Positions 7,150 to 15,448 of a DNA stretch of 64,000 nt are shown piece after piece. This DNA is from Shimia sp040370365 (lineage in GTDB: Bacteria; Pseudomonadota; Alphaproteobacteria; Rhodobacterales; Rhodobacteraceae). The first letter of the stretch is position 1, and each line of letters begins with the position of its first letter. The notes under the pieces are model-generated. The model made no database searches. It worked only from the letters and a program-made list of their open reading frames with translations, and had not been told where the DNA came from. Where the stretch lies: positions 124,001 through 188,000 of the forward strand of contig NZ_BAABWQ010000002.1 of assembly GCF_040370365.1 (NCBI RefSeq), given 5' to 3'. Position numbers and translations under genes: made by a program.

Positions 7150-9234
7150 TCACCGTCCTTTGTTCATATCTGCAAATGTGCGGCCAGACTCCGCCATCTG
7201 TTGTAGCAGCGCAGGAACTTGCCAATAGTGGGCATCTTCCTTCGCATAGCTCTCAATGCGTTCCACCAATGCAGCGGCGCCGATGGTGTCGGCATAGTGC
7301 AGCGGCCCGCCGCGAAACCGCGGGAAACCATACCCCATCAGGAACACCACATCGACGTCAACCGGGCGCAATGCAATGCCATCTTCAACCACCCGCGCGG
7401 CCTCAGAAATCATCGCAGTCATGTAGCGATCCACGATATCGTCGTCACTAAACGCACGCGGCGCGCCGCCTGCTTTTGTGCGTTCCGCGTCAAGGATCAC
7501 GTTCAAGTCTGGATTCTCATGCGTCTCGCGGCCGTCATAGACGTAGTAGCCTTTGCCCGTTTTGCGCCCATTCCAGCCGTTTTCACTGAGCTGATCCGCA
7601 ATTGCCCCACCATAGCGCTCTTCTGTCGGTCGCGATGGCGCCAGCCGCTTGCGGGTCATGTACCCGATGTCGAGCCCCGCCAAATCGCCCACACGATGTG
7701 GCCCCATTGCAAATCCAAATCTCTCAAGCGCGTTATCCACCTGATAAGGATGCGCACCATCCAACACCAGATAGCTCGCGGCTTTCAGGTAGTGCCCTAG
7801 AATTCGGTTGCCGATGAATCCATCACACACCCCGGCCCGCACAGCGACCTTACGCATGGTCTTGGCAAGTGCAAAGCCAGTGGCAACAACCTCCGGCGCG
7901 GTCTGCGTACCAACCACAACCTCCAAAAGCTTCATGATGTGCGCCGGTGAGAAGAAGTGCAGCCCCAATACATCAGCGGGCCGTTTGGTCACTGCCGCAA
8001 TCTCGTTGATGTCCAGATAAGAGGTGTTTGACGCCAGAATGGCGCCCTCTTTGCAAATGCCGTCCAGCTTGGCAAATATGTCCTTTTTGATCTCCATTTT
8101 CTCAAACACGGCTTCGATCACCAGATCGGCGTCAGCCAAGGTCATCATATCTGTGGACGCCGTGAGACGACCCAGTGCAGCGTCCCTTTTCGCATCAGAC
8201 ATCTTGCCCCGTTTCACCGCGCCGTCCAAATTTGCGCTGATGGTCGCCACCCCACGATCCAACGCCTCCTGTGTAACCTCAATCAGCGTCACCGACAGAC
8301 CCGCCATCAAAGCAGACGTCGCGATACCCGACCCCATTGTGCCGCCACCAATCACGCCAACAACAGCGACATCCCGCGCTTGCGCCTTTTTCTCTGGAAT
8401 ATTGGCCACGGCCCGTTCACCAAAGAACGCATGGATTAAGCCTTTGGATTGTGCCGACGGCAGGCACGCCATGAAGGCCGCGCGTTCCGTCGCCAACCCT
8501 TGCTTAAAGTCCCCAACCGATGCGGCCACTGCCTCCACACATTTCTGCGGCGAGATCAAATGTGGATGCTTTTTCTGCACCATCGCCATTGCGGCTTCCA
8601 ACGCTGCATCATCGCGCGGTGTAACCAAGTCACAGGTCCGGCGTGTGGGCAACTTTCCAAGAATGACATTCCGTGCCGCAGCCAATGCCACCTCGCGGAT
8701 GCTCCCTTCTTCAATCCGGTCGATCAGCCCCATCTCCAGTGCTTCTTTCGCGGGCACATGGCGCCCCGACAGGATCAGGTCCAACGCATTGGGGATGCCG
8801 GACAACCGCGGTGCGCGTTGCGTGCCACCGGCGCCCGGCAAAACGCCCAACAAGACCTCAGGCAGACCCACTTTGGCCGTGGGCACCGCCACCCGTGCAT
8901 GGCAGCCCATCGCGGTTTCCAACCCACCACCCATCGCGGTCCCATGAATCACCGCCACAATCGGCGTCTCAAAATCTTCAAGGTTATTGCAAACGTCTGG
9001 CAACAACGGCTCCAGAGGTGGCTTGCCAAATTCGGTGATATCGGCACCCGCAACAAAGGTTCGCCCAGCGCAATAAAGACCGATTGCTTTTGTACGCCCC
9101 GCCTCTTTGATTTCGCTCAGGGCGGCAACAAGACCTTGCCGTACCGCAACACCGCTTGCGTTCACCGGCGGATTGTCGATGCAAATCAGCGCAACGTCCT
9201 CAACAAACTCTACGCTTACTTTTTTGTCACTCAT
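7150..9234 (-). CDS. Bifunctional enoyl-CoA hydratase / 3-hydroxyacyl-CoA dehydrogenase (FadJ/PimF-like)
   Basis: A 694-residue fusion catalysing hydration of 2-enoyl-CoA and NAD-dependent oxidation of the 3-hydroxyacyl-CoA. Crotonase domain at about 1-190 with HGTAMGGGLETAMGCHARVA (oxyanion hole) and GLPEVLLGVLPGAGGTQR, carrying the two catalytic glutamates. The NAD-binding domain begins near 290 with VGVIGGGTMGSGIA; LGLHFFSPAHIMKLLEVV contains the catalytic His, and GFIGNRIL marks the C-terminal dimerisation domain. GGAGG precedes ATG 9234. First gene of a three-gene operon with the two acyl-CoA dehydrogenases; its promoter region is shared with the divergent ligase gene and contains IclR-like palindromes. 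Confidence 0.93.
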   Translation of the reverse strand: MSDKKVSVEFVEDVALICIDNPPVNASGVAVRQGLVAALSEIKEAGRTKAIGLYCAGRTFVAGADITEFGKPPLEPLLPDVCNNLEDFETPIVAVIHGTAMGGGLETAMGCHARVAVPTAKVGLPEVLLGVLPGAGGTQRAPRLSGIPNALDLILSGRHVPAKEALEMGLIDRIEEGSIREVALAAARNVILGKLPTRRTCDLVTPRDDAALEAAMAMVQKKHPHLISPQKCVEAVAASVGDFKQGLATERAAFMACLPSAQSKGLIHAFFGERAVANIPEKKAQARDVAVVGVIGGGTMGSGIATSALMAGLSVTLIEVTQEALDRGVATISANLDGAVKRGKMSDAKRDAALGRLTASTDMMTLADADLVIEAVFEKMEIKKDIFAKLDGICKEGAILASNTSYLDINEIAAVTKRPADVLGLHFFSPAHIMKLLEVVVGTQTAPEVVATGFALAKTMRKVAVRAGVCDGFIGNRILGHYLKAASYLVLDGAHPYQVDNALERFGFAMGPHRVGDLAGLDIGYMTRKRLAPSRPTEERYGGAIADQLSENGWNGRKTGKGYYVYDGRETHENPDLNVILDAERTKAGGAPRAFSDDDIVDRYMTAMISEAARVVEDGIALRPVDVDVVFLMGYGFPRFRGGPLHYADTIGAAALVERIESYAKEDAHYWQVPALLQQMAESGRTFADMNKGR

Positions 9235-9279
9235 TCCGAGCCTCCACCGCCAATATCTCCGGCAAAATCTTATGCCGCG

Positions 9280-9294
9280 ATCCGCGTCGCGGAA
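9280..9294. promoter_or_regulatory. Palindromic operator, candidate IclR-family site (copy 2)
   Basis: ATCCGCGTCGCGGAA contains the perfect inverted repeat TCCGCG-T-CGCGGA and agrees with the site at 1073-1087 at 11 of 15 positions by hand alignment. It lies in the 189-bp divergent region between the beta-oxidation operon and the ligase gene. A weaker half-site match, TTCCGCACGACGAAA, follows at 9346-9360. Function inferred from position and similarity. Confidence 0.45.
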
Positions 9295-9423
9295 ATCAAT
9301 TTTGCAAAATTTTCAAAAATGCGACGCCACGACACTTCGCTGAAATTCCGCACGACGAAACGCAGATTGGCGTTAGGCTACCCCACGCTTTGCAAACACA
9401 CTGACCGTAGGATCTGGTAGGAC

Positions 9424-11076
9424 ATGCCTCACCCAAATGCCCGCATTCCGGATTTTTGGCCAAAAGGCAAAGACTGGACATTCCCACGTCCAGATCAGCC
9501 ATTGGATATGAACTTAGACGTCACTGTCGAAAGATGGGGCAACCGCGTGGGCGTGACTTACAACGGAGCAGATTACACTTATCGACAAATCGCTGACCGT
9601 GTTCACGCTCTGGCAGGTTATCTGCAACACAACGGCCTCACCAAAGGCGGCCGCGTGCTTCTCTACACACAGAACTGCCCACAATACATCATCAGCTTCT
9701 ATGCCATTCTGCGCGCGGGCGGCGTTGTGGTGCCCGTAAATCCGATGAACAAACAGTCAGAAATCGACTACCTAGTGGCAGATACAGGCGCAAAGATCGC
9801 CATTTGTGCACTGGAGCTGTCTGACCACATACGACCCGCTTTGGCGCGACGTGATCTGGAGCTCCTGATTGGCACGCGCATGTCTGACATGGGGAGGCCG
9901 GATTTTGATTTGATCCCTGACAACCGCGTCCAAACCATGTCAGAAAGCGAGGCAGAGGTCATTGGCATCGTGGGATTTCAATCTGCGCTCACCGCAGGGC
10001 ACGTCCCCTCACCACGCACCACCAACAGCGATGATCTCGCGGTCATCCCCTACAGCTCCGGCACCACCGGCCAGCCCAAGGGCTGTGTGCACACTCATCG
10101 GACCGTCATGGCTTCGCTCGTTGCGGGTGTGATCTGGAATCCGACGGATGAGAACACCATTCACCTCGCCGCGCTGCCGTTTTTTCATGTCACCGGCATG
10201 ATGAACGGCATGCACAGCCCGCTGATGACCGGAGGGCGCAATGTGATCTTGCCTCGGTGGTCTTCCAAACTCGCCGCAGGTTTGATTGAACGTTATCACA
10301 TCACCCGATGGCGCTCGATTTCGACAATGGCGATTGATTTGGTGAACGATCCGGACTTCGACAGCTATGACCTTTCCAGTCTGGAAATGATCGGGGGTGG
10401 CGGGGCCGCAATGCCCGAAGCCATCGCCAAAAAGCTCAAAGACATGACCGGGCTCGATTATGTCGAAGGTTATGGGCTGTCAGAAACCATGGCGGCGACC
10501 CATGTGAACCCCTTAGATGCACCAAAACGCCAATGTCTTGGCCAACCTATCTTCGAAGTCGACAGCCGCGTGCTGGAAATTGGCGGCGACACTGAGCTGC
10601 CTCACGGCGAGGTTGGCGAAATCGTCATGCATGCGCCGCAGAATTTCATCGGCTATTGGCAGCGCCCCGAGGCCACGGCGGAGGCCTTTGTTGAAATCGA
10701 CGGCGTGCCGTTTTTTCGATCTGGCGACATCGGCTATCGCGACGCAGATGGCTATTTCTTTATGGTCGACCGGGTAAAACGCATGGTCAATGCCGCAGGC
10801 TTCAAAGTCTGGCCCGCTGAGATCGAAATGCTCATGCTGCACCATCCCGACATTGCCGAGTGCTGCGTGATCGGAGCCAAAGATACCCGGCGCGGAGAAT
10901 GTGTAAAAGCGTTTATCGTCCCACAAGGAGGTTCTCGCGACACACTCACACAAGAGGCCGTCATCACTTGGTGTAAAGCCAAAATGAGCGCGTACAAATG
11001 TCCCTCAATTGTCGAGTTTGTGGACGCCCTTCCCAAGTCCGGCGCAGGGAAAGTCTTGTGGAAAAACCTCACATGA
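9424..11076 (+). CDS. AMP-forming acyl-CoA ligase (PimA-like)
   Basis: A 550-residue member of the acyl-adenylate-forming family that activates a carboxylic acid to its CoA thioester with ATP. The P-loop YSSGTTGQPKG is at 210-220, the adenine-binding segment at GGGGAAMP and GYGLSET (about 335-360), the FFRSGDIGYRDADGY motif at about 423-437 and the C-terminal lysine in PKSGAGKVLWKN near 543. Length is typical of long-chain or dicarboxylate ligases. It starts divergently from the beta-oxidation operon and is followed 40 bp later by the IclR regulator. The likely substrate is whatever the operon degrades (a fatty or dicarboxylic acid), which sequence alone cannot settle. Confidence 0.9.
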   Translation: MPHPNARIPDFWPKGKDWTFPRPDQPLDMNLDVTVERWGNRVGVTYNGADYTYRQIADRVHALAGYLQHNGLTKGGRVLLYTQNCPQYIISFYAILRAGGVVVPVNPMNKQSEIDYLVADTGAKIAICALELSDHIRPALARRDLELLIGTRMSDMGRPDFDLIPDNRVQTMSESEAEVIGIVGFQSALTAGHVPSPRTTNSDDLAVIPYSSGTTGQPKGCVHTHRTVMASLVAGVIWNPTDENTIHLAALPFFHVTGMMNGMHSPLMTGGRNVILPRWSSKLAAGLIERYHITRWRSISTMAIDLVNDPDFDSYDLSSLEMIGGGGAAMPEAIAKKLKDMTGLDYVEGYGLSETMAATHVNPLDAPKRQCLGQPIFEVDSRVLEIGGDTELPHGEVGEIVMHAPQNFIGYWQRPEATAEAFVEIDGVPFFRSGDIGYRDADGYFFMVDRVKRMVNAAGFKVWPAEIEMLMLHHPDIAECCVIGAKDTRRGECVKAFIVPQGGSRDTLTQEAVITWCKAKMSAYKCPSIVEFVDALPKSGAGKVLWKNLT

Positions 11077-11087
11077 CGCATAGAAAA

Positions 11088-11102
11088 TTCCACCATGCGG
11101 AA
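11088..11102. promoter_or_regulatory. Palindromic operator, candidate IclR autoregulatory site (copy 3)
   Basis: TTCCACCATGCGGAA differs from the perfect palindrome at 1073-1087 at two positions. It lies 14 bp before the IclR start codon, over the ribosome-binding region, a position that suits self-repression. Regulation is inferred. Confidence 0.5.
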
Positions 11103-11116
11103 ATAGGCACTTACGA

Positions 11117-11941
11117 ATGAGAAAACGCACTCCACTGTCTGGCGAAACAACACCCACGGAAAATGATCGCCAATTTGTTACCGCCCTGTCTCGCGGGCTC
11201 GATGTGCTTCGCTGTTTTCGCCCCAAAGACCGCACGGGTCTGTCCAACCGCGATCTGGCAGAACGCACAGGCCTGCCCAACTCCACCATTTCGCGACTGA
11301 CGTACACGCTCCTGCAAACCGGCTATCTGCTTTATGATGAGCCAACAGGCCGTTACCGCATCGGAGTTCCGGCACTCAGCCTTGGTTTCGCGTGCCTTGG
11401 CAGCATGCCGATCCGTGACGCCGCAAAAGAGCACATGCAGCGTCTGGCAGACTACGCAGGAGATGGCGTTCAAGTGGCGCTTGGTGCGCGTGATGAGCAC
11501 ACGGTGACTTATCTCGCTTGTGCGCGGGCGGAAAACGGCATGATGTCTTTGCAGCTTGGTGTTGGCTCGCGAATCTCCTTGGCCCGCTCCGCAATGGGGC
11601 GTGCTTATGTAGCGGGGTGCAAGCCCGAAGAGCGTGCCGAAATTCTTGAGCTTTTGGCCGATCACTATGGCCCAGACCGCTGGCCCACAATTCTCGATGG
11701 TATCGAGAGCGCCTCTGCGCAAATCTCTGAGACAGGTTTTTATGTCAATTATGGCGGCTGGCATGACGGCGTTCATTCTGTCGCCGTGCCCTTTCCGATG
11801 CCCGGTGACGCCACCCCAGACATGGCGATCAATCTCGGTGGTCCAGCACATTTTTTGACCAAAGAGCGAATGGAAAACGATCTTGGACCACGCTTGCTAG
11901 ACGTGGCCCAATCCCTGCGCTTGCACGTCACGCAGGTCTGA
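11117..11941 (+). CDS. IclR-family transcriptional regulator
   Basis: A 274-residue DNA-binding regulator. The winged helix-turn-helix is at about 15-75 (LDVLRCFRPKDRTGLSNRDLAERTGLPNSTISRLTYTL in pieces; recognition helix NSTISRLTYTL) and the IclR effector-binding domain at about 95-265, with the conserved MSLQLGVGSRISLARSAMGRAY segment. Family members such as PcaR/PobR/IclR control aromatic or fatty/dicarboxylate catabolism in response to a small ligand. Position next to the acyl-CoA ligase and the shared palindromes suggest it controls the ligase, the beta-oxidation operon, the hydratase/thiolase pair and itself. No strong ribosome site precedes ATG 11117, possibly because the operator overlaps it. 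Confidence 0.9.
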   Translation: MRKRTPLSGETTPTENDRQFVTALSRGLDVLRCFRPKDRTGLSNRDLAERTGLPNSTISRLTYTLLQTGYLLYDEPTGRYRIGVPALSLGFACLGSMPIRDAAKEHMQRLADYAGDGVQVALGARDEHTVTYLACARAENGMMSLQLGVGSRISLARSAMGRAYVAGCKPEERAEILELLADHYGPDRWPTILDGIESASAQISETGFYVNYGGWHDGVHSVAVPFPMPGDATPDMAINLGGPAHFLTKERMENDLGPRLLDVAQSLRLHVTQV

Positions 11942-12005
11942 AACCACTTGACGCTTGTTTTGCACCATTCCACGGTAAAGAGCACACAAAACGAGGAAGG
12001 CCGCC

Positions 12006-12806
12006 ATGGTCACAATCTCACCCGAGGACATCCAAACCTTCCAACAAGACGGTGTTGTGCTCATCCGCGGACTGTTTGCGGATCATGTCGACGCCCTGCG
12101 CGCCGGAGTGGCCCGCAATATGGCCGAGCCAGGCCCCTACGCTTCCAACAACGACAAAGCCGGCGAAACCGGCCGCTTCTTTGACGACTATTGCAACTGG
12201 CAACGCATCCCCGAGTTTCAGCAGGTCATTGAGACCTCCTGCGCGGCCGAGGTCGCGGCCCAACTGATGCAATCCGACACAGTTCAGATGTTCCATGACC
12301 ACGTATTGGTGAAAGAGCCCGGCACCTCCATGGCCACCCCGTGGCACACCGACGGACCCTACTATTTTGTTGAAGGCAGCCAAACAATCAGCTTTTGGTC
12401 TCCCCTTGATCCGGTCACAAACGCCACGTTGCGGACCGTCGCAGGCAGCCACAAGTGGGAGAAACCGGTTCTGCCCACCCGCTGGGTATCAGAAGAGAGC
12501 TTTTTCCCCAACGCCGACGACTACATGCCCATCCCCGATCCTGATGCCGAAGGCATGCGTGTTCTAGAATGGGAGATGCAGCCGGGTGATGCGGTGGCCT
12601 TCAACTATCACATCCTGCATGGCGCCCGAGGCAACACAGCCACCGCGCGCCGTCGTGCCTTTTCTCTGCGCTTGCTTGGTGATGATGCCCGCTATGTTGA
12701 ACGCCCAGGCCGCACCTCGCCGCCGTTTCCCGGCCATGACATGCAACAGGGTCAAAAGCTGAGAGAAGACTGGTTTCCGATGTTGTGGCCAAAACCGTCT
12801 GCCTAA
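12006..12806 (+). CDS. Phytanoyl-CoA dioxygenase (PhyH) family protein
   Basis: A 266-residue Fe(II)/2-oxoglutarate-dependent oxygenase of the PhyH type, likely hydroxylating a small or acyl substrate. The iron ligands are visible: His114 and Asp116 in PWHTDGPYYF and a distal His near 205 in NYHILHGARGN, followed by an Arg-rich segment (TARRRAFSLRL, about 213-223) for 2-oxoglutarate binding. GAGGAAGG lies before ATG 12006. It follows the IclR gene by 64 bp on the same strand and so may belong to the same regulon. PhyH proteins in bacteria act on very different substrates, so a role in alpha-oxidation of branched acids here is only a possibility. Confidence 0.85.
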   Translation: MVTISPEDIQTFQQDGVVLIRGLFADHVDALRAGVARNMAEPGPYASNNDKAGETGRFFDDYCNWQRIPEFQQVIETSCAAEVAAQLMQSDTVQMFHDHVLVKEPGTSMATPWHTDGPYYFVEGSQTISFWSPLDPVTNATLRTVAGSHKWEKPVLPTRWVSEESFFPNADDYMPIPDPDAEGMRVLEWEMQPGDAVAFNYHILHGARGNTATARRRAFSLRLLGDDARYVERPGRTSPPFPGHDMQQGQKLREDWFPMLWPKPSA

Positions 12807-12888
12807 CCCGAACAATTGCGACGATTTTCTCAAGCGAATCTCAGTATCTCCCTGCAACCTTAGCGAAAAATCTAAGGAGACTTGAGAC

Positions 12889-13425
12889 GTGAAACTCTAC
12901 ATCGCAGGCCTTTTGGCCCTCATCGCAGCCCCCGTATCAGCGGATGGATATTGGACCTACGGCTCATGGAACGTCTCTTCAGAGACCACAAGCGCGGGCA
13001 ACTATCTACGCCGCACCTGTTCGGCTCGGTTTGGCGGCGACGGTGAGCCGGTTGTGCATATCACCGTCAACAGCGACGATATGGGTCCGCCCTACACATT
13101 CCCAACTGTTTACGTTCAAGAATACGCACCGCGTGGCTATGCCACCCGCCTGCAACAAGGGCAGGTTGTGTCCTTTGAATTTGACAACGGCTGGGACACC
13201 ACCGCCTGGGCTTACAGCTACTTTGACGAAGAGGGGATTCCGCAAGCCTACAGTGGCCTTCCCCACCCGCACAGCCAAAACACGCTGCGCGCCATGCGCG
13301 ACAGCAATTTGATGGTGCTGGCAGTCAGTGGCCGTGTGTTTATGAACGTCTATCTCGACGGGTTTACCGCAGCCTACCTGAAGGCCATGGACGAATGCGG
13401 CTTTACCGGGGCCGGCGTTGTTTGA
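12889..13425 (+). CDS. Secreted hypothetical protein
   Basis: A 178-residue protein of unknown function. It starts with GTG 12889 behind a good AAGGAG site and has a clean signal peptide (MKLYIAGLLALIAAPVSA, cleavage before DGYW). The mature part is rich in Tyr, Gly and aromatic residues with likely beta-strand content and two cysteines (near residues 44 and 170) that could form a disulfide in the periplasm. I recognise no domain. Convergent with the yqeY gene, with which it shares a terminator hairpin. Confidence 0.75.
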   Translation: MKLYIAGLLALIAAPVSADGYWTYGSWNVSSETTSAGNYLRRTCSARFGGDGEPVVHITVNSDDMGPPYTFPTVYVQEYAPRGYATRLQQGQVVSFEFDNGWDTTAWAYSYFDEEGIPQAYSGLPHPHSQNTLRAMRDSNLMVLAVSGRVFMNVYLDGFTAAYLKAMDECGFTGAGVV

Positions 13426-13444
13426 AGCACCGCACAAAAAGAAG

Positions 13445-13480
13445 AGGGCCCCGACAACAATGTCGCGGCCCTAAATTTTC
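13445..13480. terminator. Bidirectional terminator between convergent genes
   Basis: AGGGCC(C)CGACA pairs with TGTCG(C)GGCCCT across an ACAA loop, followed by AAATTTTC on the plus strand. It lies midway between the ends of the secreted protein gene and the yqeY gene and could serve both. Confidence 0.7.
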
Positions 13481-13497
13481 TATTACAGGACAGAATT

Positions 13498-13965
13498 TTA
13501 ACCGGCGGACAGCGTGTCTTTCACCATAGGTCCAACTTTGCCAAAATCCATCTGACCAGTGTATTTGGATTTGAGCGCGCCCATGACTTTGCCCATGTCA
13601 CGGATTGATTCAGCACCCACTTCTGCCACAGCCACTTTGACCGCTTCGATGATTTCATCTTCGTTCAGCTGCTTGGGCAGGAACTCTTCGATGATGGTGA
13701 TCTCCGAAAGCTCTCGCTCAGCTAGGTCCAGTCGACCGCCCTCTTCATAAGTGCGCGCGCTTTCCTGTCGTTGCTTCACCATTTTGGCCAGAATGGAGAG
13801 GATCTCACCATCGGCCACACCGCTGGTGTCCTCGCCTTCGCCACGCGCCGCAATGTCGCGGTCTTTTATCGCGGCCATAATCAGCCGCAACGTGGAAAGC
13901 CGGTCCGCGGCCCGGTCACGCATTGCTTGTTTCAATGCGTTGTTGATGTCTTCTCTAAGAGCCAT
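13498..13965 (-). CDS. yqeY: GatB/YqeY domain-containing protein
   Basis: A 155-residue YqeY-type protein: an all-helical domain related to the C-terminal tail domain of GatB and thought to contact tRNA. Signatures are MALREDINNALKQAMRDRAADRLSTLRLI at the N-terminus (given here in full only as a pattern of alternating helix residues), KMVKQRQESARTYEEGGR in the middle and IRDMGKVMGALKSKYTGQMD near the end. Length is normal. It is divergent from carA with about 180 bp between, an arrangement common in this group. The cellular role of free-standing YqeY is still unclear. Confidence 0.9.
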   Translation of the reverse strand: MALREDINNALKQAMRDRAADRLSTLRLIMAAIKDRDIAARGEGEDTSGVADGEILSILAKMVKQRQESARTYEEGGRLDLAERELSEITIIEEFLPKQLNEDEIIEAVKVAVAEVGAESIRDMGKVMGALKSKYTGQMDFGKVGPMVKDTLSAG

Positions 13966-14149
13966 TCATTTTTGCCAATTGCTGTCAAACACAAGCCTGC
14001 GACCTTATATAAACGTTGCCTGACTCGCAACCGCTGCATTCTTTTGTTCAAACCCTTTAAAACAAGGGCCATGATCGCACACGCAACCGCTTGACGCCCG
14101 TCGCCTGTCGACATAGACATCGGCCAATTTGCCAGCCGGAGACTCGCAC

Positions 14150-15304
14150 ATGACTGCATCGACCCCCGATCACCCGACCGCCTGCCTTGCGCTTGCCGAC
14201 GGCACGCTGTTTTACGGACGCGGATTTGGCGCCATTGGCGAAACCGTCGCTGAGCTTTGTTTCAATACGGCCATGACCGGCTATCAGGAAATTATGACCG
14301 ATCCATCGTATGCGGGTCAGGTTGTCACCTTCACCTTTCCCCACATCGGCAACACAGGCGTAAACCCGGAAGATGACGAAACCGCCGATCCGGTCGCCGA
14401 AGGCATGGTGGTGAAATGGGATCCAACCACGCCGTCCAACTGGCGCTCGGTGCAAACGTTGTCTGAGTGGTTGGCCTCACGCGGTCGCATCGCAATTGGT
14501 GGGGTCGACTCTCGTCGCCTCACACGCGCTATCCGCCAACAAGGCGCACCTCATGTGGCACTTGCCCACAATCCTGACGGCAACTTTGACACCGAAGCTC
14601 TGGTGGCCAAAGCCCGCGCCTTTTCCGGCCTAGAAGGTCTCGACCTCGCCAAAAAGGTCACTTGCGCGCAAAGCTACCGCTGGGATGAAATGCGCTGGGC
14701 ATGGCCAGACGGCTATCCAAAACTGAGCGACCCGAAACACAAAGTTGTGGCAGTGGACTTTGGCGCCAAACGTAACATCTTGCGTTGCCTCGCGTCGGTG
14801 GGATGCGACGTCACCGTATTGCCAGCCACCGCAACAGCCGAAGAGGTGCTGGCGCACAATCCAGATGGGGTCTTCCTGTCCAACGGTCCGGGCGATCCCG
14901 CCGCGACAGGTGAATATGCTGTGCCCATGATCCAAAAGGTTCTGAAGGCCGACATTCCGGTCTTTGGCATCTGCCTTGGACACCAAATGCTGGCTTTGGC
15001 CTTGGGCGCGAAAACCGTCAAAATGAACCACGGCCATCACGGTGCCAACCACCCCGTCAAAGACCATGACACAGGCAAAGTTGAAATCACCTCGATGAAC
15101 CACGGTTTTGCAGTGGACGGGCAATCGCTCCCCGAAGGTGTTGTGGAATCACATGTCTCGCTTTTTGACGGCTCCAACTGCGGCATCCGCTTGGCTGACC
15201 GTCCGGTCTTTTCCGTCCAGCACCACCCAGAAGCCTCACCGGGACCACAGGACAGCTTCTATCTGTTTGAAAATTTCGCCGCTGCAATGGCCGCGCGCGC
15301 CTAG
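14150..15304 (+). CDS. carA: Carbamoyl-phosphate synthase small subunit
   Basis: The glutaminase subunit of carbamoyl-phosphate synthase: hydrolyses glutamine and passes ammonia to CarB, feeding arginine and pyrimidine synthesis. 384 residues, normal length. N-terminal CPSase domain with FNTAMTGYQEIMTDPSYAGQ, then the class I glutaminase domain with the nucleophile Cys in FGICLGHQML and the His/Glu pair in QHHPEASPGP. ATG 14150 is chosen over the TTG seven codons upstream because CCGGAG lies about 9 bp before it. carB is not in the window, which is usual for alphaproteobacteria where carA and carB are separated. Confidence 0.96.
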   Translation: MTASTPDHPTACLALADGTLFYGRGFGAIGETVAELCFNTAMTGYQEIMTDPSYAGQVVTFTFPHIGNTGVNPEDDETADPVAEGMVVKWDPTTPSNWRSVQTLSEWLASRGRIAIGGVDSRRLTRAIRQQGAPHVALAHNPDGNFDTEALVAKARAFSGLEGLDLAKKVTCAQSYRWDEMRWAWPDGYPKLSDPKHKVVAVDFGAKRNILRCLASVGCDVTVLPATATAEEVLAHNPDGVFLSNGPGDPAATGEYAVPMIQKVLKADIPVFGICLGHQMLALALGAKTVKMNHGHHGANHPVKDHDTGKVEITSMNHGFAVDGQSLPEGVVESHVSLFDGSNCGIRLADRPVFSVQHHPEASPGPQDSFYLFENFAAAMAARA

Positions 15305-15448
15305 GCTGACCTAGAACCAACAGAACCCTACCTGCCCTCTGCAGGTGGGGTTTACCACACCCCGACGTTGCTCCCAGTTCTTGGTTAACGGTCCGTTAAC
15401 CAATGTGCTTGCACCATCTGCTGATCGCATTTGTGGCAGGTGGCTGGC

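Noticed and set aside
8024..8947. 307-codon plus-strand frame opposite the hydratase/dehydrogenase gene
   Set aside because: Shadow frame of a well-supported gene; composition rich in Ser, Ala, Thr and Arg with no domain.
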